Part shown: piece by piece, positions 24,024 to 36,259 of the stretch
Position numbering within the stretch: position 1 is the first letter of the stretch
Layout of the letters: the number at the start of each line of letters is the position of its first letter
Assembly: GCA_964019155.1 (NCBI GenBank)
Contig: OZ025243.1
Location: 3,020,961 to 3,084,960 of the forward strand
DNA: 64,000 nt
Origin: Osedax fenrisi
Taxonomy: Eukaryota > Annelida > Polychaeta > Sabellida > Siboglinidae
Direction of reading: 5' to 3'
Position numbers and translations under genes: made by a program
The notes under the pieces: generated by a model
What the model saw: the letters and a program-made list of their open reading frames with translations, nothing else
The model's database searches: none
What the model was told of the DNA's origin: nothing

Positions 24024-27000
24024 ATATATGACTGTATGTATGTGTGTGTGAGTGTATGCGTATTTATGGAATAAATTATTGACGTATGTGTTTATGTTCA
24101 TTTATTAATATATATGTGTGTGTGTGCATGAGTACATCTTAAGCCCCGCCCCGCCCCGCTAACCATGGAGTAGGGTCCGGCACAAGCGCAGCCCCCTCTA
24201 GACTGTATGCCGAACAGATCGTTGAGCAGCGCCCCCACGTAGTTGTAGTGAAGCATGCGGCCAGTCTCCGGGTTCGAGATGAGGAACGAGAAGATGGGTA
24301 GCCGTTCCACGTGCTGGGCTCCCAGGATTAGTAGGTTAGGCGCTCGGGTCCAGGCTTTGAACGCTGTCCTATGAGGGTGAGAGTGATGGGGTGTAACGGG
24401 GTGTAAGGGGGTGTAGGGTGAGGGTTGAGAGGTTAATGGGGTGATGGGGGGGCGGTTTGGGTGTGCAGTGGTGGAATGAGAAGATAGCAGGTCTAGGTAC
24501 CGATCCTACAGTATTAGGAAGTTAGGATGGAGGGGTGACGGGGTCGTAGGGGTTATATGGTGGGTCATGGGGTGGGATGATGGGTTAGGGGATGTATGAT
24601 GCGATGCGGGGTTGTCAGGTTATACTGAAAAACTAATGTTCTATGATTATTCTAGGACAATCCTTAGTTATCTCCGTAATGTTAAATATTATCCTAGGAT
24701 AATCCTTAGCTATCTCCGTAATGTTAAATATTATCCAATGACAATCCTTAGTTATCTCCGTAATGTTAAATATTATCCTAGGATAATCCTTAGCTATATC
24801 CGTAATGTTAAATATTATCCTAGGACAATCCTTAGTTATCTCCGTAATGTTAAATATTATCCTAGGACAATCCTTAGCTATCTCCGTAATTTTAAATATT
24901 ATACTTGGAAAATCCTTAGCTATATCCGTAATCAGGGTTGATGGTTTTTTCGGTTTTTACGTAAAAACCAAAAAACCCGGTTTTTATCGGGTTTTAACAG
25001 TTTTTATCGGGTTTTATCGGTTTTTACGGTTTTTACAATACAAACAAGTACAAATTATAATTTTTTCATAACAAAAAATTAACTAAATTGTATTATTTTC
25101 ATTATAATTTTAAATATATAGACATCACATAATGGAAGAGTTGGAATCGTAGAATATATTATTTTTGATTGTTACGAGTATATTATATATATTAAAAAAA
25201 AATATTAAATATTATCAAGCCTATCAAATATTATTTAATACTATTATATTATTGTTATCATAAAATAGATTATTAGCTATATGTAATTAAAGTGGTTTTG
25301 AATCAATAACAGGGTTGATGGTTTTTTCGGTTTTTACGTAAAAACCAAAATACCTGGTTTTTATCGGTTTTTATCGATTTTTATCTGGTTTTTATGGTTT
25401 TTTCAATAAAAACAAGTACAAATTATAATTTTTTCATAACAAAAAATTAACTAAATTGTATTATTTTCATTATAATTTTAAATATATAGACATCACATAA
25501 TGGAACATAATTATTATTCAACATTATAATAAATTTAATAAGTTCCTCAGTTAAAAACCATTATTGTTAAATAATTATAAATGAATAGATATCATTTGTA
25601 TAGCTATTTAAATAAAAATATAATATCAAATGTAATTATATAATATGATTACATTTGATATTATATTTTTGATTCATATTTATAACATTTAATTTGATAA
25701 TATAATAGTTACAAATATTATAGTTATTTTATTTGCGTTTAGAGTATTTCGGCTATAGCCACACCCATAGTCCCACCCCTTTTGAAATCACCGCCTACAG
25801 TGTCTGGTAACCGTTACAATATACTAAAAATTGTAGTCTAAAATAGTACTTTACTTAAGTTTGGTAATATTTGTCTATTACATATAAATAACTATTATTA
25901 ATAATAATGTATTATCATAAAAACTATAATTTAAAAGTTAAATTAATTTGTTAAAAACCGTAAAAACCGACGAAAAAACCAATTTTAAAAACCGAATCAA
26001 CCCTGCTTTTAAAGCAGTGCTTTACTTCATATTATTTAGTAAAATGAGTAAGTTTGGTAATATTTGGCTATTACATATAAATAACTATAATTAATAATAA
26101 TGTATTATCATAAAAACGATATATTTTTACATTTCAATATATAAATAATTCATAATTAGAATATTCTGCCTAATGGTGGCGTAATTAAATTTGTTATCAC
26201 ATAATCATTGTATCGTAGGCATGTAAGTGTAATTAGATGAGAGTCCTACCCACTCACTGATATAACATATAATGTAGGCAATTATAACTTATAATTTAAA
26301 AGTTAAATTAATTTGTTAAAAACCGTAAAAACCGTAAAAACCATAAAAACCATAAAAACCATGGTTTTTACAACTTGAAAAAACCGTAAAAACTGACGTA
26401 AAAACCCATTTGAAAAAACCAATTTTAAAAACCGAATCAACCCTGTCCGTAATGTTAAATATTATCTTAGGAAAATCCTTAGCTATCTCCGTAATGTTAA
26501 ATATTATCCTATGACAATCCTTAGTTATCTCCGTAATGTTAAATATTATCCTAGGACAATCCTTAGCTATCTCCGTAATTTTAAATATTATACTTGGAAA
26601 ATCCTTAGCTATATCCGTAATGTTAAATATTATCTTAGGAAAATCCTTAGCTATCTCCGTAATGTTAAATATTATCCTAGGACAATCCTTAGTTATCTCC
26701 GTAATGTTAAATAGTATCCTAGGACAATCCTTAGCTATCTCCGTAATTTTAATATTATACTTGGAAAATCCTTAGCTATATCCGTAATGTTAAATATTAT
26801 CTTAGGAAAATACTTAGCTATCTCCGTAATGTTAAATATTATCCTAGGACAATCCTTATTTATCTCCGTAATGTTAAATATTGTCCTAGAATAGTCATAG
26901 TACAATTTTCCCAGAACAACAGTCTCCAGTGGTGATAAGGTGTGATGCGAGGTGATAAGGTGGGATACAATGATACTAAGGGGTGTATAAGGTGTGGTGA

Positions 27001-30000
27001 CTGGGTTATATGGGGTGAGTAGAGGAAGTATTGGTGGCGTGTCAGCCTGATAGGTAGATAGGGTGGAGTTGTGAATAGAGGGGTGTAGTTCGCTAGAATG
27101 GGGTGAGAGTAATAGGATAGCAGATTATTAGGATTGTCATAGGGAATAATGGAGTTTAATAACGAGTGTTAAGTTGAAAATAATTTAGTGATAGAATGGG
27201 TGACCTATAATGGATATATGTTGCTGATTCTTAGTCAGATTTATACTACTAATTAATACAACGTCACATGGTTGGTAAATAGAATTATAATTAATATTAA
27301 AGAATACATAAAATAAATGATATCATATCAATTAATGTATAAATTAAACAATTAAAAATAAGTAATTATGTAATATTATATCTTATGAGATATGATGTAA
27401 TAATGTCAGAATGTGATGTAATATGATGCGCTATTATATAGTACAGCTACTACATTACTAAGACGATAAGCTATAACCCACACACACACACACACTCACT
27501 CACCACTACCACTACTACTACTAGGACTAACTTCACCAGTCTGTGTTCCCTGACGAGGATGTTATCAGCCCCTACCGCCTCCTTGAGATGGAACGCCAGC
27601 CCCGCTCGTATGCTCTCCACGATAGCGGGGGTGCCACCCTCTTCGCGGGTCTCAATGTCTCGTAGGTATCGGTGGGCTGTGCGTCTTACCTGCGCGGGGG
27701 TAATGGGGTGAACTACGCATTACTATCACTCTAGATCAGGGGTTCCCAACCGATGGGTCATGTGACCCAACTCGGGTCATTTGGTTTTTTGTTTGGGTCG
27801 TGAGCCAATTATTAATTTAAAAATTTGTTATCCGCAAATTTTTATTTTAATGTAAAACTAATATAGTTAAAAAAATCACTAAAATCAAAAAAATCAAATT
27901 TTTCATTGGGTCATGTTATATTTTGTAATTAAGAATTATCAAAAAAGGGTGATGATGAATAAAGGTTGGGAACCACTGCTCTAGATGTTGTATGCTTAAT
28001 GATTACCAAGGCATCCACACACACAAACACACACATATATTTGTATATATATATATATATATATATATACGGATAACAATGATGGCTAACAAAGAAAACA
28101 GTGCCCCCACCCCCCGTTGTGGGGTAAGCATTACGGAACAACTTCTTCTTAGCTATGAGGATACCCGGAGACTGCACCCCGCCCACAAACTTGTGCGTAG
28201 ACAGGAAGATAGCGTCTTTGTGTGGGAACCCCTTGCTGCGATAGTGATGGGGTAGTGATGATGGGGTAGTGGTGATGGGATAATAGTGATGGGGTAGTGG
28301 TGATGGGGTAATGGTGATGGGGTAGTGGTGATGGGGTAATGGTGATGGGGTAATAGTGATGGGGTAGTGGTGATGGGGTAGTGGTGATGGGGTAATGGTG
28401 ATGGGGTGATAGTGATGGGGTAGTGGTGATGGGGTAATGGTGATGGGGTAGTGGTGATGGGGTAATAGTGATGGGGTAGTGGTGATGGGGTAATGGTGAT
28501 GGGGTAGTGGTGATGGGGTAATGGTGATGGGGTAATAGTGATGGGGTAGTGGTGATGGGGTAGTGGTGATGGGGTAGTGGTGATGGGGTAATGGTGATGG
28601 GGTAGTGGTGATGGGGTAGTGGTGATGGGGTAATGGTGATGGGGTGATAGTGATGGGGTAGTGGTGATGGGGTAATGGTGATGGGGTAGTGGTGATGGGG
28701 TAATAGTGATGGGGTAGTGGTGATGGGGTAATGGTGATGGGGTAGTGGTGATGGGGTAATGGTGATGGGGTAATAGTGATGGGGTAGTGGTGATGGGGTA
28801 GTGGTGATGGGGTAGTGGTGATGGGGTAATGGTGATGGGGTAATAGTGATGGGGTAGTGGTGATGGGGTAGTGGTGATGGGGTAGTGGTGATGGGGTAAT
28901 AGTGATGGGGTAATAGTGATGGGGTAATGGTGATGGGGTAGTGGTGATGGGGTAGTAGTGATGGGGTAATAGTGATGGGGTAATGGTGATGGGGTAGTGG
29001 TGATGGGGTAGTGGTGATGGGGTAGTGGTGATGGGGTAGTGGTGATGGGATAATAGTGATGGGGTAATGGTGATGGGGTAGTGGTGATGGGGTAGTAGTG
29101 ATGGGGTAATAGTGATGGGGTAATGGTGATGGGGTAGTGGTGATGGGGTAATAGTGATGGGGTAGTAGTGATGGGGTAATAGTGATGGGGTAGTAGTGAT
29201 GGGGTAATAGTGATGGGGTAACAGTGGTGAGGTAATAGGTAATATATTTCCTAACAAATTAAGTCGAAAGAGATGATTTTATATAGATGTTATAATTTAA
29301 TTTAGTTATAATTTAATTTAATATGATATTTATAATTATCTGGATGGCATTAAAATAGATTATTAATATTTTATAATAAAAATGTCTCTTAAAATATATT
29401 AATAATTTAATTATAATAAAATATTATGATTAATAAATTATCTACTAAAATATCTATTATATTAACTATAGTATATAAACTAATAATATTTTATAATATA
29501 TTATATAATAATAATAATGGTTTAATCACTGAATTGTTAAAGTAATGGAGTGGTAACCTTGACTTGGGGTTCATGTCAATTTTAAGATAGGGGGCAGCAG
29601 TGGCGTAATCAAAGAAAGCGAGGGCGTTCACCTTGTGAAGTTCTATCTATTGGGGTGTGTGTGTGTTTGTGTGTGATAATGAGGAGGCTAGTAGTGTTTA
29701 TTAGTATGTGTGCAGTTGTAGTGTATATGTGTGTGTGTGTGTGTGTAGGTGTGTGTATATGTAAAGGTGTGTGATGATGAGGGAGATAGTAGTGTGTATA
29801 GTATGTGTGCAGGTGTGTGTGGGTGTGGGTGTGGGGTAAGGATACAATGGTGCGCGTGATTATATACAAAGTTATAATATATATTACGTGTTTATGAAAG
29901 TTGAATGTATGAATAATACATTATTTAAACTTAACAAATAATCTATTAAGCTATGAATTATGAGTTACACACACCCTCACATACACACATACCCTCACAC

Positions 30001-30914
30001 ACACATACACACACACCCTCACCTCACATACACCCACCCCCACACACCCTCACACACATACACACACATACATCAATACACACACACATCCACACACACA
30101 TACACCCTCACATACACCCACACAATAGAGGCATAACTAACCGCTATATCGTCGACATTCACCATGATGCCGGTGACATTGGAGGCGGCTGTGAAACAAC
30201 CAATCAGCTGCCGGCCCGATGACTTCCATTGCTGTGATCAGGTTATCAGGTTAGATAACAGGCCTACCCAACCATTATTCAGGCTATGTTCGCATATGCT
30301 TTACACCTTATATGCTGTACTACTAAGCATTAGTTGATATAAAGGGTTCTAATAAGGTAGTAAAGGGTTAATCATGAGGGTGGTATCCAATCGGATAGTG
30401 GCAGTGATTATTGTTATATATAAGGGCGGCGAAACATATGATTTTTGAAATATATATATTTATATTAAAAATTATATTATATAAAAATAATCAGTAAATA
30501 ATCAGTAAATATAATGTATTATATTTAAAGTGATATACGGAATAATGCATAAAAGTAACTATAAGTGTCATAAATAAGTATTTATAAATACAATTGTATA
30601 AAAATAAACATTAATACGATAGTAAAATATTTATAATTAAAAAAAAACGTAATATTACCGCACTTTATTTTTAAACTTCATTTTTATTTATTGAACATCC
30701 ATAATTGTTGATCTACTTGATAAATGTATATGGTACTTTCAGAACGTAATCATAATAATTATATTTCATATATATTAAGTATGAACTAAATTAAAACTTA
30801 GCTACTGGAAATTCCTGAAAATATTGGAATTTTTTTTATTTTTAAATTTTTTTTAAAGTAGCGTTAAGTGGTTAGTTATTCATTTCTCATTATCATCGTA
30901 TACTATAACATAAT

Positions 30915-30954
<40 letters not shown>

Positions 30955-31531
30955 CTAAATGTAATTAAGACTTAAACAAGTGTAGTGATTCTCTTATTTC
31001 AGAAGTTATCATACTTTAATTCGACGCCCTTAAGGAATTATAATATGTGTATTGCATCAAGCATCAAGACTTACATATATATACATATATATTTATGAAA
31101 TCCATGTAGAAGAGTGCCTTTATATAGCAACTAAATCTATACTATAGACTCGCATGTAGATAGGCAGTCAGTGGTGTGAGCGCCCCCTACCTTTAGTTCC
31201 GCTCGCAGGTGATCTAGATCCACCAGGCCGTCGACAGTTTCGTTGATACGGATCACCCTGGTGGCTATCTCTCGCCACGGTAACAGGTTCGAGTGGTGCT
31301 CAAACGATCCCACGAATACGATCTACGGCGGCGGGGTGGGGTGGGGTGGGGGTAGATAATAGTAGAGGTTGAGTATACGTAATGTGTGTGAACGAGGTTA
31401 AGTGTGCATTAAGTGTATCGGAGTATCTATATAATAGTTTATTAATATTCGTTTATAAATTATAAATTATAATAGAGTAATAATATTAGTATTTAATAAA
31501 ATCTAAAAATAGAATTCATGTATATCATATT

Positions 31532-31569
<38 letters not shown>

Positions 31570-32243
31570 TATTTAATATTATTTATTAGTCAATACCTCT
31601 TTTTATGAAATTAAATATTTAATATAGTAAATATATATATATAATAAATATATGAACGATATAGAAATAAATGATGTAAATTGAATCTAATTTACTATAT
31701 AAAAATGATAGTAGTTTAAATATATAGAGGGTGATACTGATAGTGAAATAGACACTTACGGGTGGGTCCTGCAAGGACATGACATTGATGAGTTTATGCA
31801 CCGCCCCGGTACAGCCACTGCCAGCGAATATCACTGCATCTTCCTCAGTGGAGTTTGTGGCATGCCGTATTATATCTCTGTGTGCAAGTGTGTGGGTGTG
31901 TGTGTACGTGTGTGTGTGTGTGTATGTGGGTGTGTGTGTGTGTGAGTGTGGGTGTGTGTATGTGAGTGTGGGTGTGTGTGGGTGTTAGTGGCTAATTATA
32001 TCTCTGTATGGCTGTATATGTGTGAGTGTCTTATCTATAACATAATATGATATGTTTAGAATACACTGTGTATTAAATAACAATAACATTTGATATAACA
32101 TTATTGTATGAGGTATGGATGTATTACACTACTTATAATAGAGATAAGATAATAAAATTTACATTTTTACTAAAGTAGATTATACATTTAATAAATATGT
32201 ATGTGCTTCCATATTCTAAAATATATACACTTTTTGGTGAACT

Positions 32244-32285
<42 letters not shown>

Positions 32286-33143
32286 AACATGTCTGTTTTA
32301 ATGATAAACTCTGATAATTATAATAGGGGAGAAGGGTAGGAATGATATTAGGGCATATCTAACATTGAATCCACCCTGTTATCATAGTGGGTATAGGAGG
32401 GGTAGGGGTGTGGGAGGGGTGGGGTGTGGTAGGGGTAGGGGTGTAGGAGGGGTAGGGGTATAGGAGGGGTGGGGGTGTAGGAGTGGTAGGGGGCGTGTCT
32501 AACCTGGCTTCATCTCTGAACAGTGTAGTTTGTAGGGCGGATACCGTAGTGGTGGTGTGGGTGTTAGCGTAGTTAGGCAGAACGTTGTTGTGTATGTAAT
32601 CTTCGATGAAGTTTAACGACCTGTGTGCGATAGTGGTAGTAGTGCTAGTAGTGATGGGGTCAGAGGTTAGGGAATATATAGAAATGTGCGTAGGTATAAT
32701 GGAAGAGGTCTAATGGAAGAGGCGATGCGTGATGAGGTAGATAGTTATTATAAAGTAACGCCACTATATAGTGTATAAGGTAACAGTGTGAGTTAACATC
32801 CATATTAAGTTATATATATATATTTGATAAAGAACAATATTTAAATATGTATATTAAATGAAGGATATATAGCCAATTTCACATATTGATTATCGGATAC
32901 AATTATTCGATGATTAATATAATTAGCGATTAAAGTATTATTTTGAATATTCGCGATCGAGTGTGTTTTAATGTGAATATCATGGTGAAGGTGAAGGTCA
33001 CTAACTTGCCAGATGCTGTGTAATCACAGTAGACAACTGTATGAGAATTTTTTAGTATTAGTGAAATATCTATAATGAACTGAATAAATAATTAATTACA
33101 ATAATTACATAAATCATATAAAATATGATAATAATTTAATATT

Positions 33144-33174
<31 letters not shown>

Positions 33175-33781
33175 TATATTATAAATATATGTAAATGTTA
33201 TGGTACATACTATTACGAGGTCCGAATGGTCCCTTGAAAGACTTATCTTTGCCCGATACATTGTCGTTGATGAAAGCGCAGATAGCATCGGACCCTGCTC
33301 CTGCTCCTCCTGCGGCTCCTCTCGTAGGTAAGTTCTGCAATTGTAGTGGGGTACATGGTATTAATCAGGTCGTAGCATACTAGCTTGTTTCGCTACTACT
33401 CGAAGCTATTAATACACTTATATCATAAATATGTACAATAATATAACACATATCTGCATACATTGGATGTCAACTTTAGACTATCTATTATGCCTGTATT
33501 TAGGAGTCAACCTATATAGTATTATATACTATATACTATATAATATGCTTCCTATACATACTATGTATATATAAAGGGGTGTTAATACAGGAGACATTAG
33601 AGTAGGAGCGGTGTACACCTACATTAGGTGACCTAATACCCCGTATAGATGTAGATCTCCACCACACTGAGCTGTGGCTTGAAGTGGCAATGTATCATTG
33701 CACACATACACGCGCGATATAGATAGTATCCTAAGCCCCACAGTATGGCAAACTAGCCTTACCATATTACCAGGGTGAGCC

Positions 33782-33824
<43 letters not shown>

Positions 33825-34239
33825 GTAATTACTAATTAGGACATCCAAGAAATACCGCCCAGCTTAGGAACGGACCCTATGGGTGGTATATTCGGTATGG
33901 CTGTATATTAAATATAGAACATATAATATGATAGGCTGGAAATTCGTTCCAGCCCTAATTATCGTTATATCGAGGATGCTGATACATCACGTATGTACTA
34001 TATATATATATATATGTACGCATTAATCATATTATTTTAAGCGTATTATTTAGATGAACTTTCAGCGTAACTCTCACACGACATGATATTACGCGTAAAC
34101 AATAACAACAATAATAACAACGCTCACAAACTCTCGCTTCACCTACCTCTACGGGTAATTCGTAGAACCGTCTGCTGGCGCCGGTCAACAGCTGCGATGT
34201 TCCGACCTCGTCAGTTTGTTGTTGAAGGTCGTTGTTCAT
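16800..34239 (-). CDS. Class-V PLP aminotransferase (cysteine-desulfurase-like) module, N-terminal half of a fusion gene
   Basis: Seventeen exons, phase-continuous throughout: 34239-34147 (start ATG 34239; an in-frame ATG also at 34269), 33334-33211, 33036-33006, 32620-32504, 31877-31760, 31322-31191, 30231-30142, 29646-29558, 28235-28091, 27689-27532, 24368-24164, 23885-23824, 22511-22361, 21260-21120, 20216-20172, 19416-19322, 18016-17908. An eighteenth, 16887-16800, is proposed. Landmarks: DYTASGKSLNFIEDYI; AVIFAGSGCTGAVHKLI; VGSFEHHSNLLPWRE; GCFTAASNVTGIMVNVDD; FFDYATAAPYLKIDMNP; STHKFVGG with the PLP-binding lysine; REEGGTPAIVESIRAGLAF; HYNYVGALLNDLFGIQ; and RGGCACAGPY, the loop with the candidate persulfide cysteine. 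Then GWKLLPQ and YTLNTHTGEWRH. The fold uses PLP to take sulfur from cysteine (or to cleave a related substrate). The last firm exon ends GCGGAG|GTATGT with no stop, so the chain continues, most likely into the TtcA module at 15203. Confidence 0.88.
17631..17890. repeat. (CA)n array with regular CCC interruptions
   Basis: CACACACA runs broken by CCC at short regular intervals (for example ACACACCCACACACA). There is a visible higher-order pattern of about 80-85 bases that repeats. It ends 18 bases from the donor of exon 18016-17908. Confidence 0.92.
19036..19318. repeat. 17-bp minisatellite AATGATAATAGATGTAC starting at a splice donor
   Basis: About 16 copies of AATGATAATAGATGTAC, with variants ending GATGTAG and GTAGATAGGC arranged in a recurring order. 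On the minus strand the array begins directly at the donor GTTATTATCATTG of exon 19416-19322, so the first unit overlaps the splice signal. Confidence 0.92.
21025..21090. repeat. (GT)n microsatellite
   Basis: A run of GT dinucleotides with two TAT interruptions, in the intron about 30 bases beyond the donor of exon 21260-21120. Confidence 0.9.
22084..22360. repeat. 13-bp minisatellite GATGGGGCTAAGT abutting a splice donor
   Basis: About 20 imperfect copies of GATGGGGCTAAGT. On the minus strand each unit contains CTTAGCCCC, close to the donor GTTAGCCC of exon 22511-22361, and the array begins exactly at that donor. Confidence 0.9.
22614..22775. mobile_element. Hairpin element with about 50-bp inverted repeats
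   Basis: GGTTGGTGCAGGG and TAAAATATATACAGGGAAAC on the left return in reverse complement on the right (GTTTCCGTGTATATATTTTA, then CCCTGCACCAACGCCCTC). The spacer is about 60 AT-rich bases. It is flanked by TA. No coding capacity. Confidence 0.65.
23465..23750 (-). mobile_element. tRNA-derived SINE with (AAC)n tail
   Basis: On the minus strand the unit opens GCCTGCGTGGCTCAGTTGG, which contains a good RNA polymerase III A box (TGGCTCAGTTGG). It is followed by a B-box-like but degraded AGTTGGAGCCTCG. It runs through a body partly shared with 1053-1110 and ends in an AACAACAACAAC tail (plus strand TGTTGTTGTTGTT near 23478). Head, body and simple 3' tail are the SINE plan. It is not a working tRNA, since no complete cloverleaf follows. 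Confidence 0.6.
24640..24932. repeat. 42-bp minisatellite, left part
   Basis: Copies of a 42-base unit containing TATCTCCGTAATGTTAAATA then TTATCCTAGGACAATCCTTAG. A unit length divisible by three gives long open frames with a 14-residue repeat; these are not genes. The array resumes at 26446 on the other side of an inserted element. Confidence 0.92.
24933..26445. mobile_element. Composite hAT-like non-autonomous element with 8-bp target duplication
   Basis: The insert starts CAGGGTTGATGG and ends in the inverse (AATCAACCCTG). It is bounded by TCCGTAAT at 24925-24932 and 26446-26453, an 8-base duplication of the host minisatellite. CAGGG termini and an 8-bp duplication are hAT-superfamily hallmarks. 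It is composite inside. The left end recurs at about 25311 with the following 190 bases. The right end recurs at about 25991-26006 together with its preceding AT-rich segment. This suggests partial internal duplication or nesting. Runs of GGTTTTTAC-like sequence fill both ends. There is no transposase frame. Confidence 0.75.
26446..26895. repeat. 42-bp minisatellite, right part
   Basis: Continuation of the array at 24640-24932 with the same TCCGTAATGTTAAATATTAT core, including variants with TTAGGAAAATCC and TTGGAAAATCC. One copy (near 26750) is a base short. Confidence 0.92.
27737..27978. mobile_element. hAT-type MITE with perfect 8-bp target duplication
   Basis: The ends CAGGGGTTCCCAACC and, reverse-complemented, CAGTGGTTCCCAACC are terminal inverted repeats. 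Both sides are flanked by CTCTAGAT (27729-27736 and 27979-27986). These are textbook hAT-superfamily termini and duplication length. At 242 bases it is non-coding. It sits in the intron between the exons 28235-28091 and 27689-27532. Confidence 0.88.
28237..29235. repeat. 1-kb G-rich minisatellite, 14-bp GATGGGGTAGTGGT
   Basis: About 70 copies of GATGGGGTAGTGGT with A/G changes in two positions and higher-order blocks. It begins directly at the acceptor of exon 28235-28091. On the minus strand the array is open for over 350 codons as Pro/His/Tyr/Thr repeats and reads into that exon, but it is the intron: the exon joins the previous one in phase through CGCAG|CAAG. The regularly spaced GGGG tracts could form G-quadruplex-like structures. 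Confidence 0.93.
29660..30125. repeat. (GT)n and (CA)n-rich intron sequence
   Basis: GT-rich runs at 29655-29835 and CA-rich runs at 29965-30125 flank an AT-rich centre. They lie in the intron between exons 30231-30142 and 29646-29558. Confidence 0.8.
32380..32500. repeat. G-rich repeat GGTAGGGGTGTAGGAGG beside a splice donor
   Basis: Imperfect units of GGAGGGGTAGGGGTGTA run up to within a few bases of the donor of exon 32620-32504. Confidence 0.7.
33781..33823. repeat. (AT)n microsatellite
   Basis: Uninterrupted alternating TA run in the first intron of the fusion gene. Confidence 0.9.
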
Positions 34240-35115
34240 TGTGTTGTGTTTAGTGTGCTGTACTCGCAACCTTGTTATGTAGCGGCGTGTGATCTGTTAT
34301 CTGTGTTTGTAATAGTATTTACAAGCTAGGTTCTTGCTTGTTTCCTGTTTGCTCGTCGATTGTTGATTATTTCTTTGCTTTACTAGTTTTTTTCTAGTTA
34401 TCTTTTGTTTGTTTCTTGTTTGTTTCTATAATTATAATTTGTAATTAATAATTAGAATATTAATATATATATATACTTATATATATATACTTAAGTAAAT
34501 AATACTGAAGTATTATTTATTTAATATATGTTTCCTTCTAAAGAGCTTCAAATTAAGAAGTAAATATTTATTATTATTATTGTCTCTCTTATTATAAGAG
34601 TCTTATATATATATTTATATTCATGTATACATATATGGTTTACTTACTAAATGTATACAATTTACAAGTTTAATTTTAAAAATATAATTTTCTATATATA
34701 ATATGAATATATGTAGTATAAATATATATATATATATATATCTATATATTATAATAAATAGTAGAATATAACTAAAGAAGTTATATTAAGCAGTGTACAC
34801 ATGAGCAGGGCAGGCGAGTAAATTACTGGTTACTTAAATTACTTGGCATCAAGTTCCAGCACTCGTTGCTCGATAAAGTACTTGATAAGTTCTATTTGCG
34901 TGCGCCCGGGTGCTCGTACTGTTGCTCACCGTACACCTAAAGTGCTAGCACGAGTACCACCTAATTCAACATGTTAAATTTTGCAGTAATCTTTACCGGA
35001 ATTATATATATATTATATATTATATAATATAACATAATATAATATCATGTAAAACCGGTGCACATAATAACTACACATGATATATGCGTTAATAGAATGG
35101 TATGCTAATTGAACT

Positions 35116-35154
<39 letters not shown>

Positions 35155-35836
35155 ATAACCATGTATATTAAAGATTTATATATGGTGGTTAGTAAAGTAA
35201 ATCTATATAAAAAGTTTGCCTTAATACATATATTGTATTATTATAGATATAAATTACATTAGTACTTATTTAGTACAGCGCAATTCACGATATACTCAAC
35301 TTGTGACTAACCGTCTAAATATAACCCAACTAGTTATTTCTATGATCATCTTAAGACAAACACATCATGCCTTGTTAATTAAATATATGCACCGGTTTTT
35401 CACGGATACTAATTCATATTTATAATTATATTCTATGTATTAGCCTGCGTGGGAAGTCATTTATTATAATGAACCAGAGAGGCTACCTGATACATATCAC
35501 ATAAATGCGTATGGAAATGGATAACACTGAAAGGTATGTAAAGTTCTAAAAAGGATAGTTACCTAAAGCATACTATACTACCATCTGTACTTTATACAGT
35601 TAAGTATAGTCTAGTTTATTGACAATAGTATATTACATTAAAACAGATAATTAATTCACTGAGGTATTACAAATAATTGTTCATCATATTAAATTGTACT
35701 AGGTAATGGGTAGTAAACACTGTTTTCTAATCAGGCTCTGTCGACTCACATGCTACACTTTAACTCTATACGTTAAACTCCTAATGATTAAATAAAGCAC
35801 TTTATTTATACATTGTACGGACATATAATATTTGAT

Positions 35837-35907
<71 letters not shown>

Positions 35908-36193
35908 GTTTCTATAAATAACTGCGTACAATGATAACTAAAGTATATAATGACAAAGGGACGCTAATAATGTGTACCTGGTACTAAGCTTCGAAATTGA
36001 TGCGCGATTTGAATGACCGCAAAATGTGTTATTCGAATTAGTGAATTTACCATAGCATATGTTTGTGTGTACAAACATCACTATTTTTAGTATTAGTTAT
36101 TTGCACTTGTTTGGTTTGATTTGTAAGATTTAGTTTTATATTGGCAGGTGTTTTTAGCTGCATTACATCCAGTGAGACTATAAAAACACACAT

Positions 36194-36259
<66 letters not shown>

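Noticed and set aside
24612..26775. Frames with a 14-residue SYLRNVKYYP-like repeat
   Set aside because: The minisatellite unit is 42 bases, so every frame repeats; no start, splice or homology support.
27929..29257. 442-codon minus-strand frame joining repeat and aminotransferase sequence
   Set aside because: Only 28235-28091 is exon (phase-exact with its neighbours); the rest is the 14-bp array and intron.
33935..33960. Short hairpin GGCTGG...CCAGCC as a regulatory stem
   Set aside because: Very short and with no supporting context; expected by chance in a window this size.
3046..34239. Bacterial contamination as the source of the TtcA and aminotransferase sequences
   Set aside because: Both are split by many introns with phase-exact borders and share base composition and repeats with the rest of the window.
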